From assembly GCF_001815985.1 (NCBI RefSeq), contig NZ_KV823538.1, positions 154,357-218,356 on the forward strand: 64,000 nt of DNA, in the 5' to 3' direction. Below the pieces are notes generated by a model that was not told the DNA's origin, did not search any database, and saw only the letters and a program-made list of their open reading frames with translations. Shown in pieces: positions 16,538-25,041 of the stretch. This stretch comes from Corynebacterium sp. HMSC27B11 (lineage in GTDB: Bacteria > Actinomycetota > Actinomycetes > Mycobacteriales > Mycobacteriaceae). Positions within the stretch are counted from its first letter, which is position 1; each line of letters starts with the position of its first letter. The position numbers were made by a program, and so were the translations under genes.

Positions 16538-17803
16538 ATGAGCGCTACGGATTCTGCTTTCGCTGCCGCACCGGCTGGCCGGTCGGCTCTGCTGTTCCTC
16601 TCCTTCGGCGGGCCCGAAAAGTCGGAGGATGTGATCCCGTTCCTGGAGAACGTGACGCGCGGCCGGGGCATCCCCCGCGAGCGGCTGGAGAAGGTCGGGG
16701 AGCACTATTACGCCCTGGGTGGGCGTTCCCCCATCAATGATCAGAACAAGCAGGTCATCGCAAATGTTGAGGCCGAGCTTGCCACCCGTGGCGTGGACCT
16801 GCCCGTGTACTTCGGCAACCGAAACTGGGAGCCGTATGTCGAGGACACGATGGTGCAGCTGGCTCGCGAGGGCTTCGACACGGTGTACGTGTTCGTCACC
16901 AGCGCCTGGGGTGGCTACTCGGGCTGTGGCCAGTACAACGAGGACATCCGCCGCGCCCTCGACGCGGTGCGCGAGGCTGGCTTGGAGGCGCCGCGGGTGC
17001 AGCGCCTGCCGCACTTCCACGATCACCCGGCGTTCATCGCAGCCTTCGCCGCTGCGGTCGATGCGGCGCGTGCGGAGCTTCCCGCTTCCGTTCAGGACGA
17101 CGCCGACCTGGTGTTTACCGCGCACTCCGTGCCCAATAAGGCGGACGATACCGGCGGGCCGCGCAGCTTCGGGGGCAACCTGTACTCGGAGCAGGTACTC
17201 AATGCATCCCGCCTGATCCAGCAGGCTTCGAGCTTCGCGGGCCAGCCTGGTTCGGGTGCCTCCCTGGGGTGGACGGGCCAGCTGGCGGCGGGCAAGCCGG
17301 TGGGTGGCCGCGGGGACGGCCCGGCGCACACGGGCGAGACCGCTGGCGTGGACCTTGGCGTGGGCACTCCCTATGACGTGGAGCTGGTGTGGCAGTCCCG
17401 CTCGGGCTCGCCACACGTGCCGTGGCTGGAGCCGGATGTGTGCGATCACCTCGAGGCCCGCGTGGCGGAGGGTAATAAGCGCCCGATCGTGCTCTGCCCG
17501 GTGGGCTTCATCACCGACCACGTGGAGGTCCTGTGGGACCTGGACACGGAGGTCCGGGAAGTCGCGGAGGAGCACGGGGTGCCCTTCGTGCGAGCAGCCA
17601 CGCCGGGCCTGGATTCCAGCTTCGCCAGCATGATCGTGGACCTGGTCGCGGAGGTCGCTGATGGCGAGCTGCCGGTCGCTGAGTTCACCGAGGCGCAGCG
17701 GGCCGCGGCGGAGCTGGTGAAGAAGCTGGGGACGGTGCCGAATTTCGGCGGCACCTGCGACGGCGCGCCGTGCGCACCGGGTTGCTGCGGGGCCCAGCGC
17801 TAA
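16538..17803 (+). CDS. cpfC: Coproporphyrin III ferrochelatase with C-terminal [2Fe-2S] motif
   Basis: Inserts Fe2+ into coproporphyrin III in the actinobacterial coproporphyrin-dependent heme pathway (also called HemH). The start LLFLSFGGPEKSEDVIPFLENV is the family signature, shown here as LFLSFGGPEK. The catalytic His is in TAHSVP (about 191). The cluster ligands of actinobacterial enzymes are visible: Cys in YSGCGQYN (about 129) and the C-terminal CDGAPCAPGCCG. Between about residues 228 and 280 there is a Gly-rich insertion (GQPGSGAS, GKPVGGRGDG) that lengthens the protein to 421 residues. The ATG follows the previous stop by 3 nt. A TACAGT box at 16524-16529 could also start a separate leaderless transcript. 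Its proximity to katA and sigC fits heme supply for catalase. Confidence 0.93.
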   Translation: MSATDSAFAAAPAGRSALLFLSFGGPEKSEDVIPFLENVTRGRGIPRERLEKVGEHYYALGGRSPINDQNKQVIANVEAELATRGVDLPVYFGNRNWEPYVEDTMVQLAREGFDTVYVFVTSAWGGYSGCGQYNEDIRRALDAVREAGLEAPRVQRLPHFHDHPAFIAAFAAAVDAARAELPASVQDDADLVFTAHSVPNKADDTGGPRSFGGNLYSEQVLNASRLIQQASSFAGQPGSGASLGWTGQLAAGKPVGGRGDGPAHTGETAGVDLGVGTPYDVELVWQSRSGSPHVPWLEPDVCDHLEARVAEGNKRPIVLCPVGFITDHVEVLWDLDTEVREVAEEHGVPFVRAATPGLDSSFASMIVDLVAEVADGELPVAEFTEAQRAAAELVKKLGTVPNFGGTCDGAPCAPGCCGAQR

Positions 17804-17892
17804 ACCAACCGCGGCGCGTGAGGCCGAGGCCGCGAAGGCCTCGCAGCAAGCACGGTTCGCCTACTCCCTGTTCGCCGGGTGGCGGGAGGCGC

Positions 17893-17917
17893 TAGCATCG
17901 GGAAGGTCAACCTTCCC
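17893..17917 (+). promoter_or_regulatory. Promoter with an operator-like palindrome at the start site
   Basis: A TAGCAT -10 box (17893-17898) is followed at once by a perfect 8-bp inverted repeat with a 2-nt spacer: GGGAAGGT (17900-17907) and ACCTTCCC (17910-17917). The palindrome covers the expected transcription start of the gene at 17937, a typical repressor position. Confidence 0.5.
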
Positions 17918-17936
17918 CAACCGTCATGAAAGGGTC

Positions 17937-19484
17937 GTGACGCACGAGATGGCGAATCCCTATAACCAAGACCCCACCGACCCGGCTGAGGGCCCGGACG
18001 CAACCGGGCCCGCGAACGCTGATCGCGCCGCGACAACTGACAGCGCCGCCGCAGTCGAGGGCAGCGCAGCGACCGATAACGACGCTGTGGCTCACGGGAA
18101 CGTCCCGACCGGCGACGACGTCGTCGCGCAGGGCACCGCTGCTGACGGCACCGTCGCCGATGGCGCTACCCCGGTGAACGGTGCGGCTCCTGCGGACGGC
18201 ACCGCGGAGGGCGTCGTCCCGGGCGAGGAACAGGAACAGAAGAAGCCTGCGGGACCGATGGCGCTGTCCATCGGCACGGCGATCATGTCGATCGCAGCCA
18301 TCGCGGTGATCTTCCTGACCTTCCTGTGGCCCGCCCAGAATGCCGAACCGCAGAACATCCCGGTGGGCATCGCGGCGTCGGAAAAGACCTTCAATGAGCT
18401 CGACAGCCAGATGAAGGAGGTCGCGGAACAGAACCAGCTCGTCATCCCCTTCACGATGGAGCGCTACGAGGACGCCGCCGCCGCGCGCACCGCGGTGAAG
18501 AACAACGAGGTTCAGGGCGCGCTGGTGATCTCGGATGAGCCGGGTCAGGTGCGTGCGCTGCTGGCGTCCGCGAATGGCCTGGAGCCCTCCCGGGCGATCG
18601 CGGAGTTCGCCCAGGAGGTCAACCAGCTGCCGGCGCAGCGAGCGCAGCTCGAGGGCAAGCAGCCTTCCCCGGAGGTCATGCAGGCCGCGATGGCTGGCCC
18701 GGATATCCAGGACCTGGTGCCGCTGTCCGAGCAGGAGCAGCAGGGCAAGACGCTGGGGAAGATGACTCTTCCGCTGGTCTTCGCCGGTCTGCTGCTGGGG
18801 CTTGCGTCGGTGGGCCTGCTGCGCGGCACTCAGCAGCGCGTGCTGACTCTGCTGGCGGGCTCGGTGCTCGGCGGCCTGATCGCGGCTGTCGTGACGGTGC
18901 TGACGGTGGGTTTTGTGGACGGCAACCTGGTCTCCCTGTGGCTCTCCTTCACCCTTGGCATCCTGGCTGTCGCCGCTCCGGTGGCGGGCCTGGGCGCCCT
19001 GCTGGGCAGCTACGGTGCGTGGATCGGCGTGGCGATCCCGGTGCTGGCTTACCCGCTCTCTGGGGCGAACGAGCCGCGCGAGTTCCTGGGCGCGCTGGGC
19101 AACCTCGGCGAGGCGCTGGCCCCAGGTGCCGCGACGAGGCTGAACAAGCTGCTGGTGCACTTCCCGGATGCCGCGCTGTGGCAGCCGCTGCTGGTGCTGC
19201 TGGCCTGGTCGGTGCTGGGCATCGCGCTGATCGCGGTGGGTCAGTTGCGCGACCAGCAGGAGACCAATGAGGATCATGAGGTCTTCGGCGAGAACGCTGA
19301 CGAGCCCGTTGGCGCGGAGGCCGGCGAGGCCGCCCCGGGCGCCGAGAATCACGCGGCCGCCGAGAATGGGGCATTGGCCGGGAGCGGCGCTGCGAACCAC
19401 GCCGCTGGGGTCCACGGCGCCCAGCAGGCGAATGCTGGCGAGGTTATCGCCTCTGTCGAGGGCACTCCCACGGACCGCACCTAG
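17937..19484 (+). CDS. Multi-pass membrane protein with YhgE/Pip-like layout and low-complexity termini
   Basis: I do not recognise a named family with certainty. Residues 1-100 are hydrophilic, rich in Ala, Asp, Thr and Gly and of low complexity. A first membrane helix lies at about 108-130 (LSIGTAIMSIAAIAVIFLTF). A soluble domain of about 145 residues follows, probably outside the cell (IPVGIAASEKTFNEL, VQGALVISDEP, FAQEVNQLPAQ). Five or six further helices span about 280-425, and then comes an acidic Ala/Glu/Gly tail. One helix, a large external domain and then five helices is the plan of YhgE/Pip and ABC-2-type permeases, but no ATPase gene is adjacent. GTG 17937 has GAAAGG 5 nt upstream; ATG 17949 is an alternative. 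A strong terminator follows. Confidence 0.7.
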   Translation: MTHEMANPYNQDPTDPAEGPDATGPANADRAATTDSAAAVEGSAATDNDAVAHGNVPTGDDVVAQGTAADGTVADGATPVNGAAPADGTAEGVVPGEEQEQKKPAGPMALSIGTAIMSIAAIAVIFLTFLWPAQNAEPQNIPVGIAASEKTFNELDSQMKEVAEQNQLVIPFTMERYEDAAAARTAVKNNEVQGALVISDEPGQVRALLASANGLEPSRAIAEFAQEVNQLPAQRAQLEGKQPSPEVMQAAMAGPDIQDLVPLSEQEQQGKTLGKMTLPLVFAGLLLGLASVGLLRGTQQRVLTLLAGSVLGGLIAAVVTVLTVGFVDGNLVSLWLSFTLGILAVAAPVAGLGALLGSYGAWIGVAIPVLAYPLSGANEPREFLGALGNLGEALAPGAATRLNKLLVHFPDAALWQPLLVLLAWSVLGIALIAVGQLRDQQETNEDHEVFGENADEPVGAEAGEAAPGAENHAAAENGALAGSGAANHAAGVHGAQQANAGEVIASVEGTPTDRT

Positions 19485-19511
19485 CCTCTGCGAATAGCTC
19501 TCGGGCAAGAC

Positions 19512-19550
19512 AAAGGGAGCGGCCTAGCGTGATGCTAGGTCGCTCCCTTT
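19512..19550. terminator. Bidirectional terminator between the membrane-protein gene and asd
   Basis: A 17-bp stem with one G-T pair, AAAGGGAGCGGCCTAGC (19512-19528) with GCTAGGTCGCTCCCTTT (19534-19550), and a 5-nt loop. The A/T ends serve both convergent genes. Confidence 0.9.
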
Positions 19551-19637
19551 CGCTATGCGCCGTCCACTGGAGCATGCTTTCGGAGCACACGCCAGATATG
19601 GCGCAGGGCCGGGCGCTCGCCCGCCCCCGGCAGCGGG

Positions 19638-20681
<1,044 letters not shown>

Positions 20682-20728
20682 TCAGTCCTTAAAAGATTGT
20701 TTTAGAGAAGTTCTTGTGGGCGTAGTGT

Positions 20729-21247
20729 TTAGCGGCCGGTTCCGGCGTAGACGGTGGCCTCTTCGTCGCCGCCCAGCTGGAAGCGGTCGTGCAGTGCGGT
20801 GACGGCCTTATCGACGTCGTGCTCGCGGATCAGCACGGAGATGCGGATCTCGGAGGTGGAGATCAGCTCGATGTTGACGTTCGCGTCACGCAGCGCCTCG
20901 GTGAAGTCGGCGGTCACACCCGGGTGGGACTTCATGCCGGCGCCGACGAGGGAGACCTTGCCGACCTGGTCGTCGTAAAGGACGTTCTGCCAGTCGCCGG
21001 ACTCCTGCATGCCCTTGAGCAGCTTCACGGCGCGGGCGCCGTCCTCGCGTGGGCAGGTGAAGGTGATGTCGGTGCGGTTGTCATCCAGCTTGGAGACGTT
21101 CTGCAGGACCATGTCGATGTTGATCTCGGCGTCCGCGACGGCGCGGAAGATGCGGGCTGCCTCGCCCGGCGCGTCTGGGATTCCGACGACGGTGATCTTC
21201 GCCTCGGAGCGGTCGTGGGCAACGCCCGTGAGTACTGCTTCTTCCAC
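20729..21247 (-). CDS. lysC-beta: Aspartokinase beta subunit from the in-frame internal start of lysC
   Basis: GTG at 21247 (codon 250 of lysC) is preceded 8 nt upstream by GGAGGA. Starting here gives a 172-residue regulatory subunit made of the two ACT domains. The same codon number and length are what I recall for the C. glutamicum beta subunit, which forms an alpha2beta2 enzyme that binds lysine and threonine at the subunit interface. The ribosome site is seen in the sequence; expression is inferred. Confidence 0.75.
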   Translation of the reverse strand: MEEAVLTGVAHDRSEAKITVVGIPDAPGEAARIFRAVADAEINIDMVLQNVSKLDDNRTDITFTCPREDGARAVKLLKGMQESGDWQNVLYDDQVGKVSLVGAGMKSHPGVTADFTEALRDANVNIELISTSEIRISVLIREHDVDKAVTALHDRFQLGGDEEATVYAGTGR

Positions 21248-21994
21248 TGGAATATCCTCCATCGATCCGGAAACTAGGGTGCCATTGTCGTTGCTGTATG
21301 AGGAGCGCACGCGCAGGGGGACGTCGAAGGCCCGGGCGTACTCCACGGAGCGGAGCATGAGGACCTTGGCGCCGACGGCTGCCATCTCCAACATCTCCTC
21401 GAAGCTGATGTTATCCAGCTTCTTTGCATCGCTGACGATGCGTGGGTCGGCGGTGTAGACACCGTCGACGTCGGAGTAGATCTCGCAGACGTCTGCGTCC
21501 AGAGCCGCGGCGAGGGCGACGGCGGTGGCGTCCGAACCACCGCGGCCGAGGGTGGTGATGTCCTTCGTCTCGCGGTTCACTCCCTGGAAGCCTGCGACGA
21601 TGCAGATCTTGCCCTCGTCGAGCGCCTCGCGGACGCGGCCTGGGGTGACCTCGACGATGCGTGCGTTGCCGTGGCGCTCGGTGGTGATCACGCCGGCCTG
21701 GGAGCCGGTGAAGCTCTGCGCGTCGGCACCGAGGGATGCGATTGCCATGGCCACGAGGGCGTTGGAGACACGCTCACCGGCGGTGAGGAGCATGTCCATC
21801 TCGCGGGCCGGTGGTACGGGGTTGACCTGCTCGGCGAGGTCCAGGAGTTCATCGGTGGTGTCACCCATGGCGGAGCAGACGACGACCACGTCGTTGCCCT
21901 GCTTTTTAGTGTCCACGATCCGTTCCGCCACGCTGCGGATGCGCTCTGCTGATTCCAGCGAGGAGCCGCCGTATTTTTGCACGATGAGTGCCAT
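20729..21994 (-). CDS. lysC: Aspartokinase, alpha subunit (with internal beta-subunit start)
   Basis: Phosphorylates aspartate to open the aspartate family pathway, with feedback inhibition by lysine plus threonine. The 421-residue protein has the kinase domain ([15 protein letters not shown] at the start, TTLGRGGSD and [15 protein letters not shown] in the centre) and two ACT domains from about residue 265. I chose ATG 21994 because VQKYGGSS follows at once, as in the C. glutamicum enzyme, which it matches in length. A longer reading frame upstream is not supported. An internal ribosome site can start the beta subunit (separate entry). asd follows. Confidence 0.97.
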   Translation of the reverse strand: MALIVQKYGGSSLESAERIRSVAERIVDTKKQGNDVVVVCSAMGDTTDELLDLAEQVNPVPPAREMDMLLTAGERVSNALVAMAIASLGADAQSFTGSQAGVITTERHGNARIVEVTPGRVREALDEGKICIVAGFQGVNRETKDITTLGRGGSDATAVALAAALDADVCEIYSDVDGVYTADPRIVSDAKKLDNISFEEMLEMAAVGAKVLMLRSVEYARAFDVPLRVRSSYSNDNGTLVSGSMEDIPVEEAVLTGVAHDRSEAKITVVGIPDAPGEAARIFRAVADAEINIDMVLQNVSKLDDNRTDITFTCPREDGARAVKLLKGMQESGDWQNVLYDDQVGKVSLVGAGMKSHPGVTADFTEALRDANVNIELISTSEIRISVLIREHDVDKAVTALHDRFQLGGDEEATVYAGTGR

Positions 21995-22160
21995 GTAGTT
22001 TTGGCCCGCCTTCCCGGATGCTCGGAGTTGATTGGGGTGGTTTTTCTTATTGCCGTTGTGGGGCGTTTTCCGTGTTACACAGATTACAGCAGGGGCTAGT
22101 GCTCCCCTATAGGAGGGCGTTGGCCGGGGGCAACCGCTTGTTGGTTTAGGGTGGAGGCCG

Positions 22161-23009
22161 ATGATGCATAGCAACGCACTGGCGATCCTCTTCGGCCTCG
22201 CCTCCGCGCTCACGATCGCGTGGGGCACGGTGGTTCGGCACCGGGTCGCCGAGGATTCCGGTGGGACGGATACCTCTTCTGTGGTCGCGGCGATCACCCG
22301 TGTGCGGTGGTGGGCCGGGTTGGGCCTGTCTTTTTTGGGCTATGCCTTCCAGATCGTGGCGTTGGGATTCGGCACCTTGTTGGTGGTGCAGCCGATTCTG
22401 GTGCTCTCCTTGATGTTCACCTTGCCGCTCTCGGCGAAGCTTTCTGGTCGCCGGATTTCGAAGTCGGAGACGGCGTGGGCGGCGTTGCTCACGGTCGCGG
22501 TGGCGGTGATCGTGGTCTTGGGTCGCCCGCAGGCCGGGGTGGCGCAGCCTTCCCTGCCGCGGTGGTTGACGGCGCTGGGCATCGGCGTGGTGATCTTCGC
22601 GGTGATGTACCTGATTTCGCTGCGGTCGCGGAGCTCGAATCGGGCGCTGATCTTGGGCTCGATCACCGGCGGGATCATGGGCTATGTGGCGGTGCTGTCC
22701 AAGGCTGTGACGAATATTTTCTCCCACTCCGGAGTGGTGGATCTGCTGATCAGTTGGGAGCTGTGGGGGCTGATCGGCCTGGCTGTGATCGGCACGGCCG
22801 TGCAGCAGGCCTCCTTCAACGCGGGCCCGTTGAAGAACTCCCTGCCGGCGATGACGGTGGTGGAGCCGATTTTCGCTTTCGCCCTGGGGTACACGATCCT
22901 GGGCGAGAAGTTCGACGTCTCCGGCTACGAGTGGATCTACATGGCCGCCGCGTTGGTGATCATGATCGTCTCCACGGTGGTGCTCTCCCGGAAGACGATC
23001 ACCGACTAG
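22161..23009 (+). CDS. DMT-superfamily membrane transporter
   Basis: A 282-residue protein with about nine or ten hydrophobic helices in the two-fold EamA/NIPA-like arrangement: [17 protein letters not shown] at the start, [19 protein letters not shown] in the first half and [19 protein letters not shown] in the second. The VVQPILV / VVEPIFA pair are the equivalent helices of the two repeats. The substrate is unknown, and NIPA-type magnesium transporters are one possible relative. ATG 22161 (or 22164) follows GGAGG. It is divergent from lysC and 102 bp before the acyl-CoA ligase gene. Confidence 0.85.
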   Translation: MMHSNALAILFGLASALTIAWGTVVRHRVAEDSGGTDTSSVVAAITRVRWWAGLGLSFLGYAFQIVALGFGTLLVVQPILVLSLMFTLPLSAKLSGRRISKSETAWAALLTVAVAVIVVLGRPQAGVAQPSLPRWLTALGIGVVIFAVMYLISLRSRSSNRALILGSITGGIMGYVAVLSKAVTNIFSHSGVVDLLISWELWGLIGLAVIGTAVQQASFNAGPLKNSLPAMTVVEPIFAFALGYTILGEKFDVSGYEWIYMAAALVIMIVSTVVLSRKTITD

Positions 23010-23111
23010 GCGGAACTAGCCACGCGGGCCGGGGTGGCTGGCTTATCATCGTGAGTCGGGCTTGATTCAAACCCCCAACTACTGCCCTCAATTGTCCGGA
23101 GGAACCCCACC

Positions 23112-24887
23112 GTGAGCACTGCACCGTCCCAGAACAGCTCTTCTGACCAGGCTAAGCCGTGGCTGAAGTTCTATACGGAAGGGACCGTCCCGAACCTGGA
23201 TTACGGGGAGACCACCCTGGTCAGCATCTTCCGCGACGCGGTGCGGAAGTACGGCAAGCGGGATGCGATGTGGTTCCTGGGCACGCAGATCACCTACAGC
23301 GAGTTCGGGGAGCTGGTGGATAAGGCCGCGGCCGTCCTGAAGGAAAGCGGCGTGAAGCGGGGCGACCGGGTGGCCGTCGTCCTCCCGAACTGCCCGGCGA
23401 ACCTGGTGGCGTTCTACGCGATCGTCTCCCTGGGGGCCACGGCGGTGTATCACAACCCGCTGTACACGGCGCACGAGCTGGAGGGTCCGTTCGCAGATCA
23501 CGGCGCGAAGGTTGCGGTGTTCTGGGATAACGCGGCCGATATTGCGCAGCACCTGGTGGATACCACCCCGCTGGAGAAGGTGTTCACGGTGAATGTCACT
23601 AAGTCGATGCCGCTGCTGCAGCGGGTCGCGCTCTCCCTGCCGGTGCCGGCGCTGCGCAAGGCGAAGGCGAAGCTGACGGGTGGGCCGACTCAGTTTGAGG
23701 ACTGGGACGCCGCCGTCGATGCGATGGCACCGGGGTTGGGTCGCCGCGCGATTCAGGACGCCCTGCCGATGGTGCGGCCGGAGTCCCCGGCGCTGATTCT
23801 GTACACCTCGGGCACGACTGGTTCGCCGAAGGGTGCGGTGCTGAGCCACCGGAATATTTGCGCGAATCTGATCCAGGGCAAGGCGTGGGTGCCGGGTCTG
23901 GGCGAGCAGGCTGATCCGGAGCGGATGCTGGCCGCACTGCCGATGTTCCACGCTTATGGCATGACGATGAACGGTGCGCTGGCACCACTGATCGGCGGGG
24001 AGTTGCTGCTGCTCCCGGCCCCGGAGCCGAGCCTTTTGCAGCAGGTGATTAAGAAGAAGAAGCCGACCTGGGTGCCGGGCGTGCCCGCGCTGTACCAGGC
24101 GATCGTGAAGCTGGCGGAGGAGAAGGACCTCGACCTGTCCACGATGCGAAACTCCTTCTCCGGCGCTTCCGCCCTGCCGGTGGCGACGGTGGAGAACTGG
24201 GAGAAGCTCACCAACGGCCGCCTGGTGGAGGGCTACGGCCTGACCGAGACCTCCCCGATCGTGCTGGGCAATCCGATGAGCGCGGACCGCCGCCCGGGCT
24301 ACGTCGGTGTTCCGTTCCCGGATACGGAGGCCCGCGTGGTGGATCAGGACGACCCCACGAAGGTGCTGGACTACGGCGAGGAGGGCGAGCTGGTGGTGCG
24401 CGGCCCGCAGGTCTTCGGCGGCTATTTGCACCAGGAGCAGCTCAACGAGAAGATCTTCGCCGATGGCTGGTTCCGCACGGGTGACATGGCCGTGATGGAG
24501 GCCGATGGCTTCGTGAAGATCGTCTCCCGGTTGAAGGAGATGATCGTCACCGGTGGCTTCAACGTCTACCCCGCCGAGGTGGAGGAGGCTCTGCTGGAGC
24601 ACCCGGAGGTCAAGGAGGCCGCCGTGGTGGGCCTATCGAAGGAGGACGGCTCCGAGCGCGTGGTCGCTGCGGTGACGCTGGCGGAGGCTGCGGAGGGCGA
24701 GGAGCATGAGCCGCGCCGCGTGGGCGAGAAGCTGCACGAGTCGCTGCGCCAGCACTGCAAGAAGGTGCTGACTGGCTATAAGGTGCCGCGGGAGTTCTTC
24801 CACGTGGCAACGCTGCCGGCAGACCAGATGGGTAAGGTTCGCCGCACGGAGATGCGCGCGATCCTGGAGGAGCTGGAGCGCCGCTAG
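23112..24887 (+). CDS. fadD: Long-chain fatty-acid-CoA ligase
   Basis: An ANL-superfamily AMP-forming ligase of 591 residues that activates fatty acids to acyl-CoA in the cytoplasm. Seen are the phosphate loop YTSGTTGSPKGAV (about 235), the A5 motif EGYGLTETSP (about 375), WFRTGD (about 455) and the hinge/lysine region RLKEMIVTGGFNVYPAEVEE (about 476). Near the C-terminus the catalytic Lys is in MGKVRR. The GTG start is preceded by GGAGG. The gene stands alone, with a GC-rich hairpin at 24899-24920 after it. Lipid-dependent corynebacteria rely on such ligases to use external fatty acids, which is an inference here. Confidence 0.93.
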   Translation: MSTAPSQNSSSDQAKPWLKFYTEGTVPNLDYGETTLVSIFRDAVRKYGKRDAMWFLGTQITYSEFGELVDKAAAVLKESGVKRGDRVAVVLPNCPANLVAFYAIVSLGATAVYHNPLYTAHELEGPFADHGAKVAVFWDNAADIAQHLVDTTPLEKVFTVNVTKSMPLLQRVALSLPVPALRKAKAKLTGGPTQFEDWDAAVDAMAPGLGRRAIQDALPMVRPESPALILYTSGTTGSPKGAVLSHRNICANLIQGKAWVPGLGEQADPERMLAALPMFHAYGMTMNGALAPLIGGELLLLPAPEPSLLQQVIKKKKPTWVPGVPALYQAIVKLAEEKDLDLSTMRNSFSGASALPVATVENWEKLTNGRLVEGYGLTETSPIVLGNPMSADRRPGYVGVPFPDTEARVVDQDDPTKVLDYGEEGELVVRGPQVFGGYLHQEQLNEKIFADGWFRTGDMAVMEADGFVKIVSRLKEMIVTGGFNVYPAEVEEALLEHPEVKEAAVVGLSKEDGSERVVAAVTLAEAAEGEEHEPRRVGEKLHESLRQHCKKVLTGYKVPREFFHVATLPADQMGKVRRTEMRAILEELERR

Positions 24888-24898
24888 TTCGGACGAGA

Positions 24899-24920
24899 CC
24901 GGCCTAGGGGATGAGGCCGG
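24899..24920 (+). terminator. Hairpin after fadD
   Basis: CCGGCCT (24899-24905) pairs with AGGCCGG (24914-24920). The arms can extend through GACG (24892-24895) and CGTC (near 24926) before a short T run (CTTTGG). This is a moderate terminator. Confidence 0.5.
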
Positions 24921-24936
24921 ACCTCCGTCTTTGGGC

Positions 24937-24977
24937 TTGACATGCAATTGACAGAACTTACTTAGCCCTGCTTAACT
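24937..24977 (+). promoter_or_regulatory. Promoter of the Ig-repeat surface protein gene
   Basis: Two TTGACA hexamers lie at 24937-24942 and 24948-24953. A TTAACT -10-like box at 24972-24977 has an 18-nt spacer from the second. The leader then runs about 60 nt to the AAAAAGGAG ribosome site before ATG 25042. The overlapping -35 boxes suggest strong or regulated expression. Confidence 0.5.
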
Positions 24978-25041
24978 ACCTCCTAATCTTTCGGCGCCCG
25001 CCGGAGGTCTACTCACTTTCACTAACTTAAAAAGGAGTGGG

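Noticed and set aside
21995..22297. N-terminal extension of lysC
   Set aside because: The first 101 codons have no similarity to aspartokinase, and the family start VQKYGGSS lies right behind ATG 21994.
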